DNA from: Adiantum capillus-veneris
Taxonomy: Eukaryota; Streptophyta; Polypodiopsida; Polypodiales; Pteridaceae
Direction of reading: 5' to 3'
Assembly: GCA_014529385.2 (NCBI GenBank)
Contig: CM043969.1
Span: 72,070,676-72,134,675 of the forward strand
DNA: 64,000 bases
Shown: positions 1 through 9,700 of the stretch, one piece after another
How the letters are laid out: every line of letters starts with the position of its first letter
Position numbering within the stretch: the first letter of the stretch is position 1
Translations under genes and position numbers: made by a program
The notes under the pieces: generated by a model
Databases searched by the model: none
Seen by the model: only the letters and a program-made list of their open reading frames with translations
Told to the model about the DNA's origin: nothing

Positions 1-276
1 TAATAAATAAAGTCTTAAGTGGGTTAAAAGAAACTCAACGCAGAGCTGCCAGCGAAACCAACAATTCGAACGCAAGATGAGAGGAGGTGACGTGTGGAGA
101 TTAAGAGGGGTCGTCAAGGATTGTGCCTGCCTGTGGCTAACACGCGAAGGGAGCGCCCATGTTGGAAGCAGCCTCCACGTCATCACAGAGCCTACAATTT
201 TTCTCCCTGCTACTGTTCCACACTCAGCAAGGATTCCCTCAAGGCTTCTGCCCCCATGCTCTCTCCGAGAGAGGTA

Positions 277-280
<4 letters not shown>

Positions 281-328
<48 letters not shown>
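281..328. repeat. Compound microsatellite (CT)n-(GT)n
   Basis: An uninterrupted CT run of about 17 units passes directly into about 6 GT units. Three overlapping plus-strand reading frames cross it and give Ser-Leu-Ser-Leu peptides. These are translations of the repeat, not genes. Confidence 0.97.
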
Positions 329-388
329 CTTCGCGCAGAGGACATTACAAAGAGAGATTTCGAGAAGTACAGTCACTGAATTTAATCT

Positions 389-510
389 AAAATCAGCAAG
401 TTAATGAGAAATACACTAATTTTCGTCAAAAATCAGTAAAATTTATAGAAATCCTCTGATTTTCAGCACTTTCACCTCTGAATTGCTGATTTTTATCAAA
501 AATCAGCAAG
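389..510. repeat. AATCAGCAAG motif cluster with perfect 12-bp hairpin
   Basis: The motif AATCAGCAAG or AATCAGTAAA, or its complement, occurs at about 391, 431, 459 and 501. At 483-509 two copies face each other as a perfect 12-bp inverted repeat around a 3-nt loop. No coding signal overlaps. The role is unknown. Confidence 0.7.
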
Positions 511-654
511 AAGCACATTAAATTTCACCTGCAAACATAGTCATGAGAAGAAAATAATCGATTAAACAGTTAATTGATCAAAAATTGCATGAAATGGTAA
601 TTATCCGACTCTAATCAGTCCGTAAGTGTGCACACGGTCCTTTGTGCAGCCAAG

Positions 655-669
655 TCGGCTCTGATACCA
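655..669 (-). promoter_or_regulatory. Retroelement primer-binding site (initiator-Met tRNA type)
   Basis: On the minus strand the sequence TGGTATCAGAGCC starts at position 669, directly next to the TG/CA boundary of the LTR at 670-1040. It matches the usual plant PBS complementary to the 3' end of initiator-Met tRNA. The element's interior would therefore lie below 655, towards the window edge. Confidence 0.8.
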
Positions 670-1040
670 TGAAACGAACTCTCAGAGTGGATCTCCCGGC
701 TACAGACACGCGTCGGACAAGCACCCGACCATAGCCACCATCCGGCAGCTCCCCCGTGCTGGGATCAGCTTCCGAGGACGTAGGCGTGCACTTGTAAGAC
801 CGAGTGTCCCATACCACCCGGCCTCACCTCCTCGAGGTGACTTCGCGCACTCCTAGCCTCGCGGGCTAACCACTGGCACTCTGCCAGTGGGGGTCGATAA
901 CTTCAAATGAGGCCTTGGCCTCCCTTTTATAATAATGGCCGGCCACACTGGTCGGGTTCACACTACGTCCGCCCGGACACTGGACGCCCATCCCGGCGGC
1001 GTCTGGGCTAGATCCCCTCTTCTATGAGCGGGACATAACA
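670..1040 (-). mobile_element. LTR (5' LTR of a minus-strand retrotransposon)
   Basis: This 371-bp segment starts with TGTTATGTCCC when read on the minus strand and ends in CA exactly where the PBS begins, which is the architecture of a 5' LTR. The plus-strand ends are TG at 670 and CA at 1040. The interior below 655 contains no recognisable gag or pol, so the element is non-autonomous, truncated by the window, or decayed. No partner LTR is visible in the window. Confidence 0.7.
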
Positions 1041-1655
1041 GACCCCCTCCCGAGAAGTGTTGCAGAATCAAAGCATCCTTGATCTCTTGCGGAACAAGCT
1101 TGCATCCTCCGCATTGGCCAGTAGTGCCGATGCCAATAAGGTGCCTCAACACACGCGTCACCATACTTGTCTTTTGCTTTCCACAATATTTTCAAGTCCA
1201 AGTGTGTTTCCTGATCATGCTTGCCCTCGTGTATTTACCACCGCAATAACATTGGTGTGTGCGCTCCATACTGGGTTGGGTTTGCGAGGCATGGTGGACC
1301 TACACATGCAGTAGGAACACGACATCATGACTAAAACGCATGTGCTATCGCGAGAGAATCACAAAGAAATGTGCGAGGAAGAGAGGGGGAGACAGAAGAT
1401 TTGCTTTCTTCTTGGTAAACACGCGCGAAAAGGCTCCGCAGATGGACTTTGGAGGTTGCAAGTCACTATTGCATACAATCTCCAATAAAATAAGGTGCCC
1501 AAACTAAACCCAGCCAGGCGAAAATATAAGGCTCCTCGCGTAGGGTTTTTTTTTCAAGCCAAAAAAATTCCGTACACTACGGATCCGTACGGTACTGTAC
1601 TATATGGTACGGACGTACGGTGCCTTACGGATCCGTACGTACGTCCGGATCCTTC
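1041..1655. other. No gene recognised; palindromic GTACGGATCC cluster at its end
   Basis: I see no supported coding region. From 1571 to 1652 there is a dense cluster of short palindromic words. ACGGATCCGTACG occurs twice (about 1579 and 1626), together with GGTACGGACGTACGG. It lies immediately upstream of the LTR fragment at 1656. Confidence 0.5.
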
Positions 1656-1787
1656 CTTGGGTGGAATTCTGCCACTTCGTGTCACGTGTCGTCTCTCTCT
1701 CTTAATTCAATTGTTATTGAAGTGCGAAAAGTTTGTTCAGTCTATTCTTTTTTATTAGCATGTGGTGCCCGTCTTGTTTTGAACAGT
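1656..1787 (+). mobile_element. LTR fragment, plus-oriented copy of the 3002-3130 family
   Basis: Read on the plus strand, this segment aligns with the reverse complement of 3002-3130 over about 130 bp. Shared blocks include TTGGGTGGAA, TGTTATTG, AAGTGC and AAAAGTT(T)GTTCAGT. Similarity is perhaps 75% by eye. It ends where the minus copy meets its PBS, but no PBS follows here. It is a decayed LTR end. Confidence 0.6.
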
Positions 1788-2023
1788 AAGCAGTGCAAAA
1801 TAGTTCAAAACAAGCAAATGAATAAGATGGTGTCCCCAATCCGCTCGGAAAAGCTATAATTTGATAGTCCTGTAGTGGTTGCCCAAGATAGTGGTCGGCC
1901 GCACAATGGAAATACGATGCGGCAAGAGCCGGTAGACTTGGTAGGGATAGACATAAAATCGGCCGAGTTGTTAATACTCTAAAGTGGCCAAGAATCTAGA
2001 TTTTAACACTCATTTTTAAGTCA

Positions 2024-2091
2024 ACCAAAAAAAATGCATTTGACAGCCTTATCATTCAGTTTTCTGTGTTGTATTTGTGGCACTAAACCTT
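2024..2091 (-). mobile_element. Ty1/copia integrase C-terminal scrap
   Basis: The minus strand encodes a peptide ending KLNDKAVKCIFFG. This matches the KLDDKAVKCIFVG segment that follows the integrase core in the two copia copies at 40452-45629 and 53229-57758. Only about 23 codons are alignable and both sides lose homology. It is a diverged relic of the same or a sister family. Confidence 0.7.
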
Positions 2092-2191
2092 TTGAAATGA
2101 GTGGTTGGGTCATTATAAAAGCGGTCAAATGAATTAACATTAAAAAAACTACAACAAACTCGCGTAGGATTTTGGAAAGCCCAACATTGGC

Positions 2192-2194
<3 letters not shown>

Positions 2195-2224
<30 letters not shown>
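2195..2224. repeat. (CT)15 microsatellite
   Basis: Uninterrupted CT dinucleotide run. The minus-strand frame crossing it yields an Arg-Glu repeat and is not a gene. Confidence 0.97.
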
Positions 2225-2230
<6 letters not shown>

Positions 2231-2988
2231 CATGCGCAACCTTACATAAGGCCTAGCGTTACTAATTTGTGGAGTTCTGCAGCAGTTTTCACCCACGCAA
2301 AGTCTCCTTTATCGGCTCTCAGTTCAGCCAATTCTCTCTCTCCTCACGATTTTCTTACTTTGGAGTCCGTGGAGGTCGTGCATAGGCTGTGAAGTCCACG
2401 GCGGAGGTAAAGTGCAACCATAGGAGCTTATGTACGTCCCTGCGGAAATAGTCGCACTCAGATAAGCGTAGTACCGACTGCCCACAAAAATTTCAGCACT
2501 CTGACGCGTTGTAGAAGCAAATTCCAACAAAGGAGAACCGGTGTGGGAGTCCCCTACGTGAGCAAAAATCAGTAGAAGCTTCTCCTGCGCTGAAAATCGA
2601 AGCAGACATAGCCGTTTTTGGCTACAAGTATGATGAATTTCAGCCAATAGGCTTCTAAAACCAAAATTTCTTGAAAGATTGTCAAGTCCTTGGAGTGTGC
2701 ATCTTGGTAGCTATAGACATCCACCACTATATGGCACTACCTTTGAGAAAAGAGGAGGCTTGAAAAAAAAAACTTTGATCCTTCTCTTGCAAGTGATCTT
2801 GGATTCTTTATGGCTTGATGCGCGATGAAGACAAGAGTGCGCTTGATGCGCGATGGACTAAGGGTAGGAGTGACTAGTAAGTCCGTTGCAGGGCCACAAA
2901 GATTCTTTGATGAAAATTTGGAAGCGTCATTTTGCTATGTCTGCTCTTTGGTAGGACCGGTATGCTTTGAGGAAACCACTCGATTGGA

Positions 2989-3001
2989 GCTCTGATACCG
3001 T
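2989..3001 (-). promoter_or_regulatory. Primer-binding site next to minus-strand LTR
   Basis: The minus strand reads CGGTATCAGAGC immediately after the LTR end at 3002. This is the initiator-Met tRNA PBS with its first base changed. It fixes the orientation of the adjacent LTR. Confidence 0.7.
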
Positions 3002-3130
3002 TGTAACAAGCGAAACCACGTGCCAACGGAAGAGAACATACTGAACAACTTTTAGCACTTCCAATAACATTGAACTGAAAGAGATGCACGACACACGAGA
3101 CAGGAAGTGGTGGAGTTCCACCCCAAGAGA
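3002..3130 (-). mobile_element. LTR fragment (minus), partner family of 1656-1787
   Basis: This segment is bounded on its left by the PBS and is homologous, in inverted orientation, to 1656-1787. Sequence up to about 3170 (including GCGCCCTTTTCGGTATTT) may belong to the same LTR, because a similar GCGCCCCTTTCGGTATTT stretch recurs near 20120. No coding interior survives between the two copies. Confidence 0.6.
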
Positions 3131-3245
3131 GAACTGGCCCCAAACCCTGGCGCCCTTTTCGGTATTTCTTCATATTACTTCATCAGAAACTAGAGTGCTT
3201 CGTTAGCTATGTTCCATCGAATTGAGATTGAACAAAATATTGGAA

Positions 3246-3248
<3 letters not shown>

Positions 3249-3292
<44 letters not shown>
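3249..3292. repeat. (GA)22 microsatellite
   Basis: Uninterrupted GA run at the left edge of a block that is duplicated at 9119-9700, where it is again preceded by a GA run. Confidence 0.97.
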
Positions 3293-3295
<3 letters not shown>

Positions 3296-3860
3296 CATGA
3301 AAGAGTGTTAGATTTTTTTACCTAAGAGTGTTTGGGATACCGATCGTCGTGGTTCAGTGGTGTACCTCCACAGAAATTGGTTACTGATCGTAATGCTTCA
3401 GAGGGGTACCTCGCGAGGAATCACAAGGAGTGTTAAAGAGTTTTGTCAAGCTCAATTTTCATGATCATACAAGATGTCAATGTTATTGTTTGTTGGTCCA
3501 TTTCTATGTTTCAAAAAAAAAGTAAACATGCAAGTCTCCTTGCATGGGGGAGTTTGCACAGTCGTCCCCAATTTTTATAATACGAGGGAACGTGTCATTC
3601 CCATAGCAGCGTGCAATTTTCAATGCATTCATTAACTGCGTTGTCATTGTCAAAAATAAAAAAATGATAATGCTTACTCACCGCGAGATTGAATGTCTAT
3701 CGCCAATGGACTTCCTTGCATCAACGATGTTGGGCATTTGTTGCACTTAACCCGCTACAAGAGACGACACCCCAGGGAGGATACCCTTCAAGAATTTTTT
3801 TTGCTATTGTGAGGATACCACATTGTGTATACATATCGATCAAACCACCACCAAGCATGA
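3249..3860. repeat. Segmental duplication, copy 1
   Basis: This block (GA repeat, then about 400 bp non-coding, then the start of PPR relic sequence) is collinear with 9119-9700. Shared landmarks are TTTGGGATACC, ATCATACAAGATGTCAATGTT, TGCATGGGGGAGTTTG, TATAATACGAGGGAACGTG and TTGAATGTCTATC. Similarity is about 85-90% by eye. Copy 1 keeps about 55 bp around 3400 that are missing from copy 2. Confidence 0.85.
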
Positions 3861-4430
3861 AATTGTACTCCCAACAAACGTTGACTAACGATCATATCAT
3901 GAATTCTAATATCTATGGCTGCCTATGTGATTGCATCTGCTGACCCGCATACCTTCCATATTCTTGTGTAGGCGTAGTTGATTGCATCTGGATAGAGACC
4001 CTTCCTATGTTCTTGTGGCGGCATTCCGCACAAGAAGCTCCTCGGGTGCTTTTCGTGCGTTCTGAAGAGCACTATATGTGACGTACACATAGTCTTAGGC
4101 AAAGCCAAGCACAACTTCTTTTCTGTATCGCTCATTGGCCTTGCTCTTGTTACGCACATCCCACAATGAGTGCATTCAAGGAGTCCACACTGCAGATAGA
4201 AAGATGAAAGCCTAGAGCTTTCCGCGCTTGCTCCTGCGGTGTGTATCCCGCTACCAATGCATTGAAAGAGACGCCATTCCCATCATTTAATGCATTCAAC
4301 AGGCAACATTTCGGGCAAAATGGTCATGAAGAACATGCCCTGTCATATTGCATCTTTGAAATTAATTTCAGAGCTTCCTCACCTGCCCTTGCTTGACATA
4401 ACTGGATATAAAAGCACTCCAAGAGACTTT
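3690..4430 (-). pseudogene. Pentatricopeptide-repeat (PPR, PLS class) relic, part 1
   Basis: On the minus strand, broken frames encode PPR phrases such as VLIDMYTQCGIL and GYPPWGVV. These correspond to the LVDMYAKCG and RNVVSWNALI positions of plant PLS-type PPR motifs. PPR proteins bind organellar RNA. This stretch has no open frame longer than about 80 residues, has internal stops, and shows no organelle-targeting N-terminus or E/DYW tail. It is the left end of a relic array that continues to about 7400. The first 170 bp also belong to the duplicated block at 3249-3860. Confidence 0.7.
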
Positions 4431-4569
4431 GGTTGGTGAGAAACTGTCACTTTTCTAAAGCGCAACACACGTGTCATACTTATCGACCAAGAATGTGCCA
4501 AGCGTGACATCTTATTTCAACAACCTCTGAACAACAATAAAAAGCAGATTTTTTGTGCCCGTATCAACC

Positions 4570-5700
4570 TCTTGCATAGAGACACATGCCTTCAATGTGG
4601 ACACGTAGGTGATACCATACGGAGAGAGGCCCACATCGGCATCTTGTGTACATGCATATGCCTTCAAGATGCACGCGTATGTGATTGCATCTAGAAAGAG
4701 GCCCTCACTTCAGATACGTTGGAAACAGTCGAGAGCTTTCTGTCCGTGCTCTTGTTGCGCGTATCTTGCAATCAATGCACTCCAAGAGATGGCATTAGGG
4801 ATATGAAGCTCCTCAGGCACGTTTTGTGCTTTCTGAAGTGCATCACATTCAGCATACATATTGACCAAGGCATTTCCAAGCATGAGATTTTTTTGCAACA
4901 GCCCTTAACTAACAATAGCAGAGCGAATTTTAAAGCCCATATCGGCATCTTGCATACAGCCACATGCCTTCCAGATGCACGCGTGTGTGATTGCATCTGG
5001 AGAGAGGCCCCCGCTTTGCATCCGCTGAAAATAGCCGCCGACATCTTTCTGTCCCTGCTCTTGTTGTGCGTATCCTGCAATCAATGTACTCAAAGAGACG
5101 CCATTCCGGACCTGAAGCTCCTCAGGCACGTTTTCTGCTATCTGAAGTGCACCACATTTAGCATACGTATCGACCAAGGCATTGCCAAGCACGACAATGT
5201 CTTGCAACAGCCCTTGACTAACAATATGAGCATGAATTTTCAAGCCCATATCAACATCCCACAGCTTCCGGCACGGCCCATGTCGGGCATATCCTACAGT
5301 CATAATGTTCCAAGAGACAACATCCCGCACCACATTTGGCATACATATCGACCAAGGCATTGCCAAGCACGGCAATTTTTTGCAACAGCCACTATTAAAG
5401 AGAATTTTCAAGCCCATATCGACATCTTGCGTACAGCCACATGCCTTCAAGATGCATGCGTGTGTGACTGCATTTGGAGAGAGGCCCCCGCTTTGCATCT
5501 GGTGAAAACAGCTGAGAGCTTTCTAGCCATGCTCTTGTTGCGTGTATCCCGCAATCAATGCACTCCAAGAGACGGCATTTGGGAGAGAGACCCTGCTTGC
5601 GATTGCATCTATTGTCTCGCATGCCTTCGAGATGCCTACATAGGCGTAGGTGATTGCATCTGGAGACACCCTGCCTAACATTGAGACAGGAAGCTCCTCA
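4570..5700 (-). pseudogene. PPR relic, part 2 (best-preserved modules)
   Basis: The longest minus-strand frame here spans 4905-5498 (197 codons). It contains successive PPR landmarks: GNALVDTYAKCGAL, LSTLIAGYAQQEQGQK, YFQRMQSGGLSPDAITHACI and WKACG. A shorter frame at 4710-4898 reads GNALVNMYAECDAL and NAISWSALIARYAQQ. MYAKC-type sites recur near 4851, 5152 and 5332. The modules are in the P-L-S order of plant PPR proteins, but stops and frameshifts separate them. A 319-codon plus-strand frame at 4719-5678 is the antisense shadow of this array. Confidence 0.8.
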
Positions 5701-7400
5701 GGCATGTCTTGTAAGGCCCTCTCTTTGCGTTCAACAGCCTCTGACTAACAATGTAATTGTGAATTTTTGTGCCAATACAAGCTTGTGTAGAGCTACATGG
5801 CTTCATGCATGCATACATGATTGCATCTGGAGAGAGGCCCTTACTTCGCATCTGCTAAAAACAGAATAGAGCTTGCTGGCCCTACCCTTGTGGAGCAAAT
5901 CATTCGATCAGTGCATTCCAAGAGTCCACACTCAGGACATGAAGCTCCTTGAACACTTGCATAGAGCCACATGAGAGATATGCTTGCTTTGCATCCGCTG
6001 AACACAACCTAGAGCTTTCTTGCCGTGCTCTTGTTGCGCACATCCCACAATTAGTGCATTCCAAGGGGCGACATTCTGGACAGAAAACTACTCTAGCATT
6101 TTTTGTGCTCTCTCAAGCACACCACATTCGGCATACATATCGACCAAGACATTCCCAAGCATGGCATCTTCTTTCAACAGCCATGTTCTTGTTGTGTACA
6201 TCCCATAATCAATGCATTTCAAGAGGCAAACATTCCGGACATGCCTTCATGCATGCATACATGATTGCATCTAGAGAGAGGCCCTCGCTTCGCATCTACT
6301 AAAAACAGAATAGAGCTTGCTGGTCCTGCCCTTGTAGAGCAAATCATTCAATCAAGGCATTCCAACAGTCCACACTCAGGACATGAAGCTCCTCGAACAC
6401 TTGCGTAGAGCCACATGCCTTGACTAAATTTGGAGAGATATACTTGCTTTGCATCCGCTAAAAACAACCTAGAGATTTCTTGCCCTGCTCTTGTTGCAGA
6501 CATCCCGCAATCAGTGCATTCAAAGCGGCGAAAGTCCGGATAGAAAACTGCTCTAGCACTTTTTCTGCTCTCTCAAGCACACCACATTTGGCGTACATAT
6601 CGACCAAGACAGTCCCATGCATGGCATCTCCTTTCAACTACCATGTTCTTGTTGGGCAGATCCCGCGATCAATGCATTTCAGGAGGCGACATTCCGAAAA
6701 GAAAGCTGCTCAAGCACTTTTTGTGCCCATAACAGCTTCTTCAGTTAGCTACATGGCAACATGCCTTCATGCATGTGTACGTGATCGCATCTAGAGAGAG
6801 GCCCTCACTTCGCATCTGCTGGAAATAGAATAGAGCTTCCTGGCCCTGCCCTTGTGGAGCAAATCATCCAATCAGCACATTTTAAGAGTCCACACTTAGG
6901 ACACGAAGCTCCTCGAGCACTTGCGTAGAGCCACATGCCTTGATTGAAATTGGAGAGATATACTTTCTTTGCATCTGCTAAAAACAACATAGAGCTTTCT
7001 ACCCCTGCTCTTGTTGTGCACATCCCGCAATGAGTGCATTCCAAGAGGCGACATTCCGGACAAAAAGCTCCTTAAGCACTTTTTGTGCTCTCTCAAGCAC
7101 ACCACATTTGGCATACATATTCACCAAGACAGTCGCAAGCATGACTTTCCTTGCGTAGAGCCACATGCCTTCAAGATGCATGCCTAGGTGATTGCATCTG
7201 GAGAGAGGCCAGATGCGAAGCATTTCAAGAGTTCACACTCCAAAAAGGAAGCTCCTTAAGCTCCTGCGTAGAGCCACATGCCTTCAAGAAAGCATAGCCT
7301 TCAAGACGCAAGTATAGGATGCTGAATTTGGAGAGATACACTTGCTTTGCATGTGTTGAAAGCATCCTAGAGCATGATACGCTCCACGATTTTCATGCCC
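5700..7400 (-). pseudogene. PPR relic, part 3 (tandemly amplified)
   Basis: Minus-strand peptides include MYAKCGVLERAQKVLKELFV, NVASWNALIAGCAQQEQG and NAKKVYLSNFNQGMW. MYAKCG-like sites occur near 6121, 6583 and 7102. A unit of about 440-520 bp is present three times in a row (starts 5801, 6245, 6765), so the relic grew by unequal exchange after or during decay. No frame exceeds about 120 codons. A functional gene is unlikely. Confidence 0.78.
5801..7220. repeat. Three tandem copies of a ~0.44-0.52 kb PPR unit
   Basis: Units begin at CTTCATGCATG (5801, 6245, 6765). They share in order the blocks AGAGAGAGGCCCT, AACAGAATAGAGCTT (or a variant), GGAGCAAATCAT, AGAGTCCACACT and GTAGAGCCACATGCCTTGA. 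Copies 2 and 3 are collinear for about 300 bp. Copy 1 diverges after about 170 bp. Confidence 0.8.
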
Positions 7401-8110
7401 CAATGTTGATATGTCTAAAAATGTTCTTACCTTTTAGATTGTATTAATTCTTTGATTCAATCTCACTCTATTGTCTGCATTCTTGTCATTTGTGTGGGTA
7501 TGGTTGTGTCATTTGAAGATTCAACAAGAGACTTTGTCGAAAGAGAAGCCTTCACCTCACTTGCTGATCTGAAATGTCTCTCATGGGCATGAGGTCAGAC
7601 AATATTCATCTTGATGGTGATACACCATTCACATAAATCTTGTCGTATCATTTTTCCATACTTTTGAGAACCTTCTCATGTCTTGTAGTCTTGCCACATC
7701 CTTTTCCATGCCTACACTGGCATAGATGCCAGACATTAATATATAAGCAGTTGCACAACCGCCTCCCAACCGCCTTTATCGAGCACTCAATCGAAGCAAC
7801 GTTCTCCTAATGTCACATTGTTATGTGTATTACAAGAGGCATCCGATAATATCCAAAAAAATGGTATACTTTTCATTAGCTCCTCTGTCTACTTTAAAAG
7901 TCCTACTTTACTAAGGAAATCCACCATAGAATTATAGTGGCCTAAGATAGGTTCTAAGTTATGGTCCTACCGTATGGACTTAAAATGTCATCATGCCTCC
8001 GCAACCTCGCCTACATGACTACAAGCATAGAACAAACTGGTAAAAGTCGCATCATTTGGCTTGAGCATTGAATCTAGCATGCTCTAAAAATAATCGGAAG
8101 TCAAGAAAAG
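7400..8110. other. No gene recognised
   Basis: About 700 bp of unremarkable sequence between two PPR relic stretches. I see no open frame of note, repeat or element terminus. Confidence 0.5.
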
Positions 8111-9080
8111 TTGCTATATAGAGCAAAGCCAAAAATTGTCGCACTCTAGGTAACAACATTTCTTACTGGCAACCGCTGCAATAGCATGTGAGCATCCTCT
8201 AGACTCCCGCAATTTGAGGTGGAAGCATAGGTGATTGCAATTAGAGACAAGCCTTTCCTTCACATCTAGCAAAAATAGCCCACGTTGACCATATCCTACA
8301 ATCACTTGAAGAGATGACAGCCTAGAGAGGATCCCCATCAAAAACTTCTCGTGCCATCGTGACAGCACCATATTTGACATACATATAGATCAAAAGACCA
8401 TCAAGCATGGTGTCTTGCTCCAATAGCCCCTGGCTAGCAATCTTATCATGAATTAAGAAATCATACATGTAAAGGTCTTGCGTAAGGCCACAAGCCTTCA
8501 AGGTGGAATCATAGGTGATTCCAATTAGAGAGAGGCGTTCCCTTCACATTTGGTAAAATCAGCTCAGAGCTAGGCTTGCCACAACCATGCTGAGTATATA
8601 TTGTAACCAGTCTGGTCTAAAAAGCATAACCCATTGCCTTTAACCCCTCATCACACCCCACTTCTCTATGGCTAACTTGTGTTTTGAATATTGCTTATTC
8701 TCTACATTTTACGAACTAAAAATCGAGAAAACAAATTGTGTTTGAAGATCTCGTATAAGGCCACAAGCTTTCAAGGCGGAAGCGTACGTGATTGAAATTA
8801 GAGACAAGCCTTTCCTTCGCGTATAGTAAAAACAACCCAAAGCTTTCTTGCCACAAGCAGGTTGGATATATCTTGGAATCAATCCAGTTAGAAAAGAAAA
8901 GCCCATTCCTTTTAACTCCTCATCATGCTTTGCTTGTCTATGCTTGACTTGTATTCCAAATATTGCTTGTTGCCTAGATTTTGTTAGTCAAAAACTGAGA
9001 AAATGAATTGTGTTTGAAGATCTCATATAAGGCCACAAGCCTTTGAGGTGAAGTGTAGATGAGTGCAATTAAAGAGAGAA
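8110..9080 (-). pseudogene. PPR relic, part 4, strongly decayed
   Basis: The minus strand preserves PPR-like phrases only locally, for example RRKGLSLISITYASALKACGL (8709-8906) and the QVIVGYGQRG segment near 8290. A site resembling MYAKYG lies at about 8369. Stops are frequent. The stretch overlaps a 271-bp tandem repeat and ends at the GA microsatellite that opens the second copy of the segmental duplication. Confidence 0.65.
8485..9045. repeat. ~271-bp tandem repeat (2 copies plus partial third)
   Basis: The block opening with AAGGCCACAAGC occurs at about 8485, 8755 and 9027. The first two units share GCCCAAAGCT/GCTCAGAGCT, CTTGCCACAA, CCTCATCA and TTGTGTTTGAAGATCTC in the same order. The period is about 270 bp. 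Confidence 0.75.
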
Positions 9081-9117
9081 AATTTTCATCAAAGGGTGTT
9101 ACAATTTTTTAGAGAAA

Positions 9118-9118
<1 letters not shown>

Positions 9119-9172
<54 letters not shown>
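9119..9172. repeat. (GA)26 microsatellite
   Basis: Long GA run. The minus-strand frame through it translates as Ser-Leu repeats and is artefactual. Confidence 0.97.
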
Positions 9173-9175
<3 letters not shown>

Positions 9176-9700
9176 TTCATCAAAGCATGTTATTTTTTTT
9201 GCCTGAAAGCGTGTTTGGGATACCAATCGTCGTAGTTCAGAGGTGCACCTCGTAAAAATCAGATACTGGAGGGTTAGAGTCTTGTCAAGCTCAATGTTTG
9301 TGATCATACAAGATGTCAATGTTATTAATTGTTTATTGTTCCATTTTTATGTTTCAAAAAAAAGAAAACATACAAGTCTCCTTGCATGGGGGAGTTTGCA
9401 CAGTCCTCCCCAATTTTTATAATACGAGGGAACGTGCCATTCCCACGACAGCGTGCAATTTTCAGTGCGTTCATTAACTGTGTTCTCAGTGTCAAGAATA
9501 AAAAAATGATACTGCTTACTCACCGCACAATTGAATGTCTATCATCGATGCACTTCCTTACATCAACAATGTTGTGGACATCTTCTGCACTTTACCTGTG
9601 ACAAGAGATGACATGTCAGGGAGGATGTCCTTCAAGAAGTTTTTGTGCTATTGTGAGGACACCGGATTTGGTATACATATTGATCAAGCATGACATCCAA
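9119..9700. repeat. Segmental duplication, copy 2
   Basis: Direct-orientation copy of 3249-3860, about 5.87 kb downstream, including the leading GA microsatellite and the first PPR residues. See copy 1 for the shared landmarks. Confidence 0.85.

Noticed and set aside
77..404. Three overlapping plus-strand frames near the window start
   Set aside because: All cross the CT/GT microsatellite, and none has conserved residues outside it.
4719..5678. 319-codon plus-strand open frame
   Set aside because: It is antisense to well-marked PPR modules on the minus strand, and its internal repetition mirrors theirs. No family resemblance.
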